Shown here piece by piece: positions 15,731 through 22,206 of a DNA stretch of 23,249 nt. Position 1 is the stretch's first letter. The number at the start of each line of letters is the position of its first letter. A program made the translations under genes and the position numbers. Below the pieces are notes generated by a model. That model was not told the origin of the DNA and did not search any database. It saw only the letters and a list, made by a program, of their open reading frames with translations. The stretch covers positions 1 through 23,249 of the forward strand of contig CAZVEE010000053.1 in assembly GCA_964625525.1 (NCBI GenBank). Reading direction: 5' to 3'. Source of the stretch: CAZVEE01 sp964625525 (GTDB lineage: Bacteria > Pseudomonadota > Alphaproteobacteria > JAJFIK01).

Positions 15731-17125
15731 ATGCGCGCGGAACCAACGACCAACTGGCTTGTGAATTTAGGTATCTGCCTGTTTGCCGTGGTCGTGCTGT
15801 TCATCGCCGACTGGGCCTTTCAGGACCGCTACGAGTTCACCGTCGCGGTGATCCCACTCTTCACCATCGCCATCTTGATCGGCCTTTACGACACGCAGAT
15901 CCTGCGCGTGCATGAGCGCCCCAGCGCCGGTCTCAAGCAGTTTTCCGGTGGCGCCTTCCATTGGAAGCGCATTGGCGTCAAGGTTTTCGCCTTTTACGCC
16001 ACCATCGCCATCATTGCCGTGGCCTATTGGGTGGTGCCGTGGCTCTACACGGCGAGCATGAAATATGTCATCGGACCTACGCTCGATCCGGTCTGGCGCA
16101 GCCTCTTTGATGCCCGCTTCGACACCAACATTCTGATCTGGCCGCAGCCGCTCTACGACATTCCCGAATTCACGGGCTTTTTCTATTTGGTGGAACGCTA
16201 TCTGCCGGTGATCCTGGTCCTGGCCATTCCCTACACAGCGATCCTCGACCGCCGCCTGGCCGAGCCCCATGACAGCCGCTGGCATGTGGGGCAGATGCTG
16301 CTTGGCCGCTTCGAGGGGCGCGACTGGGGCGCCATTCGCACCTATGTCATGGGCTGGGTGGTGAAGGCATTCTTCCTGCCGCTGATGATCCGCGCCTATC
16401 TCTCGGTCACCAACAGCCTGATCTCACCGGACTGGACGGAGGCCTTTTTCAGCAGCGGCCCGGCCTTTTACTTCTTCCTGTTCAAGATGGTCCTGTTCGT
16501 GGACCTGTGCATTGCCGTGTTGGGCTATCTGGTCACCAGCCGCTTTTTGGACACCCATATCCGCTCGGTCAATCCGTTGAGTTGGGGCTGGGCGGTGACG
16601 CTGGTGTGCTACTATCCATTCTGGTTTGTGCTGTGGAACAATTTCCTGCGGTATTCGGACGGCCAGAACTGGCAGGACTGGTTCTCCGATAACACGCTGG
16701 TGCTCGTGTGCTGGGGCGCAGCGATCATGGTGTTCAAGATCGGTTGGATGGTCGCGAACACGACGTTCGGGTTGCGCTTTTCCAACCTCACCCATCGCGG
16801 CATTCTCACTGCGGGGCCGTTTGCGCTTACCAAACATCCGTCTTATGTGTGCAAAAATATCGGCTGGTGGCTGATCAATGTGCCGTTCCTGTCCCAGGCC
16901 GGCTGGTCAGAGGCAGCCATGAACTGTGTGTGCATGCTGGGCCTCAATCTAATCTACTGGCTGCGTGCCCAGGCCGAGGAGCGCCATCTCTCCGAGGACC
17001 CCGCCTATGTGGCCTATGCCCTGCGCATGAATAGGCAGAGCATTTTCGCCTGGCGCCACCGGCTTCTGCCCTGGCTCGCCTATCGCGCCCCGGATGGCCA
17101 CACTTTGGCGCCGAAGACAGTGTGA
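15731..17125 (+). CDS. Multi-pass membrane methyltransferase, ICMT/PEMT-like
   Basis: The 464-residue protein has about nine to ten hydrophobic segments (first at about 10-27 and 38-55). The C-terminal part resembles the isoprenylcysteine carboxyl methyltransferase / phospholipid methyltransferase family: GPFALTKHPSYVCKNIGWWL (about 362-381), then two membrane segments and RAQAEERHLSEDPAYVAYA (about 416-434). These correspond to the family's S-adenosylmethionine-binding (G-x-x-HP-Y) and EE motifs. The N-terminal half has extra membrane segments not found in the small ICMTs. The substrate is unknown; bacteria lack prenyl-CaaX proteins, so a lipid or quinone-like substrate is more likely (inference). 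AGGGG 8-9 nt upstream supports the ATG at 15731. The last residues (LAPKTV and stop) are encoded by the first unit of a 23-bp tandem repeat, so the native C-terminus may have been replaced. Confidence 0.8.
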   Translation: MRAEPTTNWLVNLGICLFAVVVLFIADWAFQDRYEFTVAVIPLFTIAILIGLYDTQILRVHERPSAGLKQFSGGAFHWKRIGVKVFAFYATIAIIAVAYWVVPWLYTASMKYVIGPTLDPVWRSLFDARFDTNILIWPQPLYDIPEFTGFFYLVERYLPVILVLAIPYTAILDRRLAEPHDSRWHVGQMLLGRFEGRDWGAIRTYVMGWVVKAFFLPLMIRAYLSVTNSLISPDWTEAFFSSGPAFYFFLFKMVLFVDLCIAVLGYLVTSRFLDTHIRSVNPLSWGWAVTLVCYYPFWFVLWNNFLRYSDGQNWQDWFSDNTLVLVCWGAAIMVFKIGWMVANTTFGLRFSNLTHRGILTAGPFALTKHPSYVCKNIGWWLINVPFLSQAGWSEAAMNCVCMLGLNLIYWLRAQAEERHLSEDPAYVAYALRMNRQSIFAWRHRLLPWLAYRAPDGHTLAPKTV

Positions 17126-17292
17126 CCGGGGCGCCGAAGACAGTGTGACNNNNNNNNNNNNNNNNNNNNNNNNNNNNNNNNNNNNNNNNNNNNNNNNNNN
17201 NNNNNNNNNNNNNNNNNNNNNNNNNNNNNNNNNNNNNNNNNNNNNNNNNGGCGCCGAAGACAGTGTGACCGGGGCGCCGAAGACAGTGTGAC
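17107..17292. repeat. 23-bp tandem repeat array (at least four units) containing a scaffold gap
   Basis: Units begin with GGCGCC, continue GAAGACAGTGTGA and end CCGG, and repeat head to tail without spacers. Starts are at 17107 and 17130 before the gap and 17250 and 17273 after it, so the period is exactly 23 bp. All visible units are identical, except that the last breaks off after 20 bases at 17292. Because 23 is not a multiple of three, a plus-strand frame meets the unit's TGA every 69 bp, whereas all three minus-strand frames are open through the units. There are no spacers, so this is not CRISPR. Copy number is unknown. Confidence 0.95.
17150..17249. other. Assembly gap (100 N)
   Basis: Exactly 100 undetermined bases, the usual placeholder for a gap of unknown length. 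Both edges lie in the same 23-bp repeat, which is the likely reason the assembly broke. Sequence other than repeats could be hidden here. Confidence 0.97.
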
Positions 17293-17300
17293 GGGCGACG

Positions 17301-17352
17301 CCATGACAAAAAGTGTGGGCAGCACGCCCGTGCCACTCACACTCTGTCATGG
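17301..17352. other. Imperfect long inverted repeat next to the 23-bp array
   Basis: CCATGACA (17301-17308) pairs with TGTCATGG (17345-17352) and AGTGTG (17312-17317) with CACACT (17338-17343), with a 3-nt versus 1-nt bulge between; the loop can add GGCA/TGCC. It lies between convergent genes. The AGTGTG word is shared with the 23-bp unit, which hints that it may be a diverged relic, but this is inference. Confidence 0.5.
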
Positions 17353-17372
17353 CCAGACCCCATCAGCGCCAG

Positions 17373-17393
17373 AAAAAAGCGGGAACACCCGGC
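17373..17393 (-). terminator. Rho-independent terminator of the exported-protein gene
   Basis: Read on the minus strand, GCCGGG and CCCGC pair with one bulge around a TGTT loop, directly followed by TTTTTT (positions 17378-17373). It begins 1-2 bp after the stop codon of the gene ending at 17395. Confidence 0.85.
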
Positions 17394-17394
17394 T

Positions 17395-18108
17395 TCAGCG
17401 TGCGCCCGTGTCTTCCACCTCGGAGATCTCGATCAGGACTTCTTCTTCAAAATCCTGGAACAGCGCGCGGCCGGTGACTTTGGTGCGCGCACTTTCCATG
17501 AGGGGCAGGCCACTCGAACGCTCATAGGTCACCGCCTGTTCAAACGTCGAGATCCGGCTCATCATATTGGGCTTGAAGCTGTCAGGAGCGGCCAGGACCA
17601 CGCGCTCGACCCACGGCCCATCGCGATGGTCCGTCCGTACAACGAGTTCTCCGCGGATATGCTCTAGGAAATCCGCGTCATCATCCTCGCCCACCACTTG
17701 CGGCACGAAGCCGAAGCGCAGCGCCCCGTCTTCCGCGCCCAACCGGGTCACCTGGGTGCCGATCCGCTGGCTGAGCCGGTTGTAACTGAGTGACGTGCTG
17801 CGCTCATCGCTGTTCTCGCGCAGACCCGTGAGAACCTGCTCCACTTCCGCTGTTACATCGTCCCCTTGCGGAGAAACGAGCATCCAGCGCTCCACCCCGT
17901 CCCGGCGCGGATCGAACCGCACGATCATACTGTCACCATCGCTGGACAGGGTCTGGGTGAAAGCCCAGGCGCGTGTTTTCACCGGATTGCCCGCCGCGAT
18001 CGCATCCCAGACAATCTGGGGGACGGGCTCTGGCGCATTCTCCTGCGCCTTTGCCGGACCAATTATGATCAGCACACCCAGTAAACCGAGAACCAAGCTC
18101 CCACGCAT
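17395..18108 (-). CDS. Exported protein of unknown function
   Basis: The 237-residue protein has a signal peptide (MRGSLVLGLLGVLIIIGPAKA, cut after residue 21, split here into basic start, hydrophobic core and AKA end). The mature part is beta-rich and acidic with no cysteine pair and no motif I recognise. The pattern of alternating hydrophobic strands (RAWAFTQTL, MIVRFDPRR, RWMLVSP, ALRFGFVP, GELVVRTD, WVERVVLAAP, TGRALFQDF) is reminiscent of LolA/LppX-type half-barrels, but that is only a fold guess. Of three close ATG codons (18117, 18114, 18108) the third is chosen, because AAAAGG directly abuts the first and stands 9 nt before the third. It lies about 50 bp downstream of mccA on the same strand and ends in a strong terminator, so it may be the last gene of that transcript. 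Confidence 0.75.
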   Translation of the reverse strand: MRGSLVLGLLGVLIIIGPAKAQENAPEPVPQIVWDAIAAGNPVKTRAWAFTQTLSSDGDSMIVRFDPRRDGVERWMLVSPQGDDVTAEVEQVLTGLRENSDERSTSLSYNRLSQRIGTQVTRLGAEDGALRFGFVPQVVGEDDDADFLEHIRGELVVRTDHRDGPWVERVVLAAPDSFKPNMMSRISTFEQAVTYERSSGLPLMESARTKVTGRALFQDFEEEVLIEISEVEDTGAR

Positions 18109-18133
18109 TGGCATCATCCTTTTCGATTGATCG

Positions 18134-18175
18134 AGTCTTCAGTCCCCAGTCTTCAGTCTTCAATCTTCAGCCCTC
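18134..18175. repeat. Degenerate heptanucleotide tandem repeat across the mccA stop codon
   Basis: Six consecutive 7-bp units: AGTCTTC, AGTCCCC, AGTCTTC, AGTCTTC, AATCTTC, AGCCCTC. They fill the gap between mccA and the next gene and include the last four codons and stop of mccA (TGA at 18162-18160). The pattern resembles the STRR heptamer repeats known from cyanobacteria and other genomes. Confidence 0.85.
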
Positions 18176-20157
18176 AGCGTCACCACGACCGCGCCTTCGT
18201 CCACCTGATCGCCCGGCGCCACCCCCACCGCTTCGATGGCTGCATCGCGTCCCGCGCTTAGCGTGTGTTCCATTTTCATGGCTTCGAGCACGACGAGCGG
18301 CTGGCCTTTACGCACTGTCTCGCCTTCGCTCACATGGACCGAGATGATCTTGCCGGGCATGGGCGCCGTGATCTGGGCGCCCGTATCGCCGGTGTCAAAG
18401 CCCGCCTCCAGCGGGTCATGAAGCGCCAGCTCCACCGCCGCGCCAGCGCGGAACAGCACGAGATGACCGGACACGCGCGCCGCGCCAGCACGCAACCGCC
18501 GCCCGTCCAGCACCGCATCCAGCGTGCCATCCGCCGATAATGACGCTCTCGCCGCGACTGTCTCGCCGTCGAGATCAAGCGTGACCTGATCGTCCCCGTG
18601 CTGAACGCCAACGCTAAACGGCGTCTCACCGGCAAACCGCAGAACTTCCCTGGCGCGCGCGCCCACGCGCCAGCCATCAAGCACGCCCCACGGCGAAAAC
18701 GGATCCCCCGCCCCCTGCTCCGGCCGGCGCGCCGCCAGTACCGCAAGTGCTGCCAGCGCGCGTGTCTCCCGGTCCGGCTCTGTCCCGGCCGGCACCAGAT
18801 CCGCCCGATGCCGTTCAATGAAGCCCGTGTCCACCGCCCCGTCCCGGAACGCCGCATGGCGCGCGATCCGCCCCAGGAAGCCCGCATTGGTCGCGAGCCC
18901 CGCGATCTCCACCTGATCGAGCGCCTGCGCCAGATGCCGCAGCGCCCCCTCGCGGGTCTCATCCCAAACAATCAGCTTGGCGATCATCGGGTCATAGTGA
19001 ATGGAGACCGCGTCCCCTTCTCGCACGCCCGTATCAATGCGCGTGTGGGCATCCGCTTCAGGCAGGCGCAGCCGGTGCAACGTGCCCGTCGCCGGCAAAA
19101 AGCCGCGTGCGGGATTTTCCGCATACAGCCGTACTTCCACCGCATGGCCATGCGCACCAATCTCGCTCTGATCAAGCGGCAGAGGCTCACCGGCCGCCAC
19201 GCGCAACTGCCATTCCACCAGGTCTTGGCCGGTGATCATTTCGGTCACCGGATGCTCCACCTGGAGGCGCGTATTCATTTCCATAAAGAAAAAGCCATCC
19301 GCCTTGAGCCCATCCGAGCCGTCGGCGATGAACTCCACCGTGCCCGCACCGCGATAGCCGATGGCCTTTGCGGCTTCCACGGCGGCGGCGCCCATGGCGG
19401 CACGCACCGCCTCGCTCATGCCCGGCGCGGGGGCTTCTTCCACCACTTTCTGGTGGCGCCGTTGCAGCGAACAGTCGCGCTCGAACAAATGCACCGCGTT
19501 GCCATGGGCGTCGGCGAAGACCTGGATTTCCACATGGCGCGGATGGGTCACGAATTTCTCGATCAGCACCCGGTCGTCACCGAAAGCGGCCTTGGCCTCA
19601 CGCTGCGCGCCGTCAAGTGCCGTTTGGAAATCCTTGGGATCATCGACCCGGCGCATGCCCTTACCGCCGCCGCCCGCCACCGCCTTGATCAGAAGCGGAT
19701 AGCCGATGCGCGTTGCTTCCGCCGCCAGTAACTCCGGGTTCTGATCATCACCGTGATAGCCCGGCACGACCGGCACACCCGCCTGCTCCATGAGCCGCTT
19801 GGCACCGTCTTTCAGCCCCATGGCCGTAATCGCCGAAGCCGGCGGCCCGACAAAGATCACCCCCGCAGCCTCGACCGCTTCGGCAAAGGCCGCATTCTCG
19901 GCCAGAAAACCGTAGCCGGGATGGATCGCGTCGGCCCCGGTGGCCTGTGCCGCCTCGATTATGGTGTCTGCGCGCAGATAGCTTTGCGCCGCTGGGGCCG
20001 GCCCCAGCCGCACCGCCTCATCCGCCAGCATCACATGGCGCGCGGTGGCATCCGCATCGGAATAGACCGCGACAGTGGCAATCCCCATTCGGCGCGCGGT
20101 GGCGATGATACGACAGGCGATCTCGCCGCGATTGGCGATGAGCAGGCGCGAGAACAT
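18160..20157 (-). CDS. mccA: Biotin-dependent acyl-CoA carboxylase alpha subunit, probably methylcrotonyl-CoA carboxylase
   Basis: The 665-residue protein joins a biotin carboxylase (residues 1-450) to a C-terminal biotin carrier domain. Visible are the N-terminal FSRLLIANRGEIACR, the ATP-grasp loop AGGGGKGMR, the catalytic MEMNTRLQVEHPVTE block, and the biotinylation motif EAMKMEHT with K628. The length and EAMKMEHT fit methylcrotonyl-CoA carboxylase alpha; propionyl- or geranyl-CoA carboxylases are alternatives. A LiuC-type hydratase two genes upstream supports leucine/isovalerate degradation, where MCC makes methylglutaconyl-CoA and LiuC hydrates it. The beta subunit gene is not in the window. 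The start at 20157 fits the family's MF..LLIANRGEIA beginning, with AGGGA about 11 nt upstream; an ATG at 20190 is less likely. Its last codons lie in a heptamer repeat. Confidence 0.9.
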   Translation of the reverse strand: MFSRLLIANRGEIACRIIATARRMGIATVAVYSDADATARHVMLADEAVRLGPAPAAQSYLRADTIIEAAQATGADAIHPGYGFLAENAAFAEAVEAAGVIFVGPPASAITAMGLKDGAKRLMEQAGVPVVPGYHGDDQNPELLAAEATRIGYPLLIKAVAGGGGKGMRRVDDPKDFQTALDGAQREAKAAFGDDRVLIEKFVTHPRHVEIQVFADAHGNAVHLFERDCSLQRRHQKVVEEAPAPGMSEAVRAAMGAAAVEAAKAIGYRGAGTVEFIADGSDGLKADGFFFMEMNTRLQVEHPVTEMITGQDLVEWQLRVAAGEPLPLDQSEIGAHGHAVEVRLYAENPARGFLPATGTLHRLRLPEADAHTRIDTGVREGDAVSIHYDPMIAKLIVWDETREGALRHLAQALDQVEIAGLATNAGFLGRIARHAAFRDGAVDTGFIERHRADLVPAGTEPDRETRALAALAVLAARRPEQGAGDPFSPWGVLDGWRVGARAREVLRFAGETPFSVGVQHGDDQVTLDLDGETVAARASLSADGTLDAVLDGRRLRAGAARVSGHLVLFRAGAAVELALHDPLEAGFDTGDTGAQITAPMPGKIISVHVSEGETVRKGQPLVVLEAMKMEHTLSAGRDAAIEAVGVAPGDQVDEGAVVVTLRAED

Positions 20158-20283
20158 GGCGGAAACTTTCCCTGATCCCAGAACGGTCATCCCCCGGGAT
20201 AGGCCGCCTCAGCCCCGCAATCAAGCGCCGTGAGACGAGAGGCTCATCTGATCCAGATCGACGACCAGCCTTAGCAAGAGGGT

Positions 20284-20360
20284 GGACCCGCCCGCCGGCC
20301 AGTCCGCCAATGCCCCAGTTGGGTCGCAAGGGCGGGCGGACCAGGCAAGCGGGCGGGTCC
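20284..20360. other. Nested stem-loop, possible structured RNA (element A)
   Basis: GGACCCGCCCGC (20284-20295) and GCGGGCGGGTCC (20349-20360) are a perfect 12-bp inverted repeat. Inside it GTCCGCC (20302-20308) pairs with GGCGGAC (20335-20341), and a CCCA-GT-TGGG mini-hairpin sits at the tip. The nesting order is consistent with one long folded arm. There is no T-run on either side. Confidence 0.5.
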
Positions 20361-20363
20361 TCA

Positions 20364-20463
20364 TGTCCGGCGGGCAAGGGCTCCGTGGTCCGGGTCGCAG
20401 GCGTGGGGGCGACAGGGGACCGGCACAGGGGGACGGCGAAGCCTCACGCCGCGCCGCCGGACA
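20364..20463. other. Second inverted repeat, possible structured RNA (element B)
   Basis: TGTCCGGCGG (20364-20373) pairs perfectly over 10 bp with CCGCCGGACA (20454-20463). Within it CGGCG and CGCCG (around 20434-20451) can form a smaller hairpin. It starts 3 bp after element A, and its distal arm lies 15 bp from the stop codon of the TIR-like gene. Confidence 0.45.
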
Positions 20464-20478
20464 AGCTCTTCGACGCGC

Positions 20479-21162
20479 CTATCGCAGCGCCAATTCTTCA
20501 CTCAGCGCGGGAAAGCGCACGCTGGGCTCGGGGGCCACCGCCGCTTTTGCCTCCGGCTGGGCAGCAGGTTTGTGCTGTGGCCGGGACGCCATGGCCCGCA
20601 GCAGCAGCGCCGCGAAAATCGCCAGCCCCGCCCCGCCTGCGGCCATGGCCCCGAGATCCACCGTCTGAAGCGTCTCGACGGCCCGTTGAACCGGGGCGGA
20701 AAAGCCGCCGGTGAGAATGGTCAGGCCGGCGACGCACGCCGCCACACCGGCCGCGAGCGGCACCGGGCGGCCCAAGATCCCGCGCGGCCGCGTGGCAAAG
20801 CTCACCAGCGTCTCCACGGCGCCACTATCGCCCTCGTCCCGCCAGGCCCGCACCGACACGCAGGGGTGATGGCGCAACCCCTCCGGCAGCGACAGCCGGT
20901 CATCCAGCACCGCCAACACCACTGTCCCCTCGCGCAAGGCATCGCGGGTTGCGGCCAAAAGGGCACGGTTGTCACCGCGCAGGGCGGCGCGCGACCACAA
21001 AGCCACGCTCAGCGGCCCGGATCCCCGGTTGGGTTGGAGTTGGGGGCTGGAGTTGGGTTGGGTCGTGAACACGGCCTCATGGCCCAGCCCGCGCAGGCTC
21101 GCCGCGAGGCTGCGCGCGGCATCCAGGTCACAAGGGGCAGCGTGAATCGTCATACTCGGCAT
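20479..21162 (-). CDS. Degenerate TIR-like domain protein with two C-terminal membrane segments
   Basis: The 227-residue protein starts at the ATG at 21162 (GGAGG 7 nt upstream). Residues about 5-125 resemble a TIR fold: an opening HAAPCDLDAARSLAASLRGLGHEAVF segment (strand and first helix), a central PLSVALWSRAALRGDNRALL, and EGTVVLAVLDD. The WS-A pattern recalls the strand and helix carrying the catalytic Glu in TIR NADases, but neither that Glu nor the usual following Trp is present here, so enzymatic activity is doubtful. Hydrophobic stretches at about 133-153 and 168-188 are probably transmembrane helices, followed by an Ala/Pro-rich cytoplasmic or periplasmic tail. A short Gln/Pro/Asn/Ser insert at about 35-48 is encoded by repetitive DNA. 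The TIR label is my own pattern judgement. It lies between liuC and mccA on the same strand. Confidence 0.55.
   Translation of the reverse strand: MPSMTIHAAPCDLDAARSLAASLRGLGHEAVFTTQPNSSPQLQPNRGSGPLSVALWSRAALRGDNRALLAATRDALREGTVVLAVLDDRLSLPEGLRHHPCVSVRAWRDEGDSGAVETLVSFATRPRGILGRPVPLAAGVAACVAGLTILTGGFSAPVQRAVETLQTVDLGAMAAGGAGLAIFAALLLRAMASRPQHKPAAQPEAKAAVAPEPSVRFPALSEELALR
21028..21062. repeat. G-rich imperfect repeat inside the TIR-like gene
   Basis: On the minus strand CCCAACTCCA occurs twice, 13 bp apart, flanked on each side by ACCCAAC. On the plus strand there are four G-tracts (21031-21033, 21042-21046, 21055-21057, 21060-21062) with loops of 8, 8 and 2 nt, a possible G-quadruplex on the template strand. 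It encodes a low-complexity insert in the protein. Confidence 0.6.
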
Positions 21163-21379
21163 CGGTCATCCTCCAAACCCCCTCGGCTTCGAGACAGACC
21201 TATCACTGCTTCGCGCGACCAACCAGGGGTCGTTTAGTGAAAATGCAGTATCCTTTACCGAGTGCTCATAGTCATGGCGAAGATGCGGCCGTGGCACGGC
21301 ACAGCCCCGGCAAAGCGTCGTGAAAAGAACACCTTACGGGCCAAAGCCTTGCCGTTGTTAAGACTGACCGTGGGTCGGC

Positions 21380-22171
21380 TTAAGTCCAGGACGGCTTTCG
21401 CTTTTCCAGGAACGCGGCGAGGCCCTCGCGGCCTTCATCACTGGACCGGCGGTCGGCGATGCGCCGGGCGGTATCGGCGCGCAAGCTTGCGTCAAGTTCA
21501 CGCCACTTCACGTCGTTGACCAGGGTCTTGGCATCCGCAATGGCACCGGGCGCGCCCCGGAAGATGAGCGAGACGATGCGTTCTTCCTCATCTGCGAGCG
21601 CGTCGGGATCCTCGACCACGTAGTGCACGAGGCCCATCTGGTGAGCGAAATCCGCGTCAAAGCTCTCGCCCGTCACGAACAGCGCCTTGGTCCAGCGTGG
21701 CCCGATGGCCTCGATCACATAAGGGGAAATGGTGGCCGGGGTCAGCCCCAGATGCACTTCAGAGAAACGGAACAAGGCGCTTTTGCAGGCGATCACCACA
21801 TCGCAGGCCGCAATAATGCCAAGCCCACCCCCCACGGCGGCGCCATTGACCAGCGCGATCGTCGGCTGAGGCAGTGTCGACAACCGGTGCAGCATTTCCG
21901 CGAGCGCCGCCGCGTCTTCTTCATTGTCGTCGTGCGTGTAATCGCCTGCGGCCTTCATCCAATCAAGATCAGCGCCGGCGGAGAAACTCTTCCCCGCCCC
22001 CTTGATGATCACCGCCCGCAGGCCGTCCTGACCGTGCAGCTCGCCAAACAGGTCCGACAAATGGGCGATCACGTCCGCATTGAATGCGTTGTGCTTTTCC
22101 GGTCGGTTCAGGGTGACAACCCCGACACCGGCAGGGGTGGCATCGAACAGCACGGGCGTATCGTCGGACAT
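21380..22171 (-). CDS. liuC: Enoyl-CoA hydratase/isomerase family protein, LiuC-type methylglutaconyl-CoA hydratase
   Basis: The 263-residue crotonase-fold protein would hydrate 3-methylglutaconyl-CoA to HMG-CoA in leucine degradation. The first oxyanion-hole segment is FSAGADLDWMK (63-73); the GADLxWM form is typical of LiuC/AtuE. The second is NGAAVGGGLGIIAACD (109-124). The block RFSEVHLGLTPATISPYV (135-152) contains E138, aligned with the crotonase Glu164, while the position of Glu144 is not Glu, as in other LiuC-type proteins. AtuE (isohexenylglutaconyl-CoA hydratase of acyclic terpene degradation) is the main alternative; the nearby carboxylase alpha subunit fits either. AGAGGA stands about 7 nt before the ATG at 22171. 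It follows the Nudix gene by 35 bp on the same strand. Confidence 0.86.
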   Translation of the reverse strand: MSDDTPVLFDATPAGVGVVTLNRPEKHNAFNADVIAHLSDLFGELHGQDGLRAVIIKGAGKSFSAGADLDWMKAAGDYTHDDNEEDAAALAEMLHRLSTLPQPTIALVNGAAVGGGLGIIAACDVVIACKSALFRFSEVHLGLTPATISPYVIEAIGPRWTKALFVTGESFDADFAHQMGLVHYVVEDPDALADEEERIVSLIFRGAPGAIADAKTLVNDVKWRELDASLRADTARRIADRRSSDEGREGLAAFLEKRKPSWT

Positions 22172-22206
22172 GGGATTTCCTCTTCAAACGCAGACAACGG
22201 GCGGGG

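Larger units (their letters stand above)
20158..20478. other. Intergenic region upstream of mccA with nested inverted repeats
   Basis: This 321-bp gap between the TIR-like gene and mccA has no family-like reading frame. Most of it (20284-20463) consists of GC-rich inverted repeats, listed separately. The remaining 125 bp before mccA shows no strong promoter that I can define. Confidence 0.5.

Noticed and set aside
15436..15804. N-terminal extension of the DUF1489 protein
   Set aside because: The DUF1489 family begins at the MTFH motif; the upstream frame is low-complexity and overlaps the start of the opposite methyltransferase gene.
17107..17292. Possible CRISPR array
   Set aside because: Units are directly adjacent with no unique spacers, and no cas gene is present.
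16944..17350. Minus-strand frames through the 23-bp array giving periodic peptides such as HTVFGAPVTLSSA
   Set aside because: They depend on translating the unknown N stretch and on a repeat that happens to be open in three frames; no start signal or family supports them as a gene.
18598..19731. A 377-residue open frame on the plus strand
   Set aside because: It is antisense to the well-supported carboxylase alpha subunit and is Arg/His-rich without any motif.
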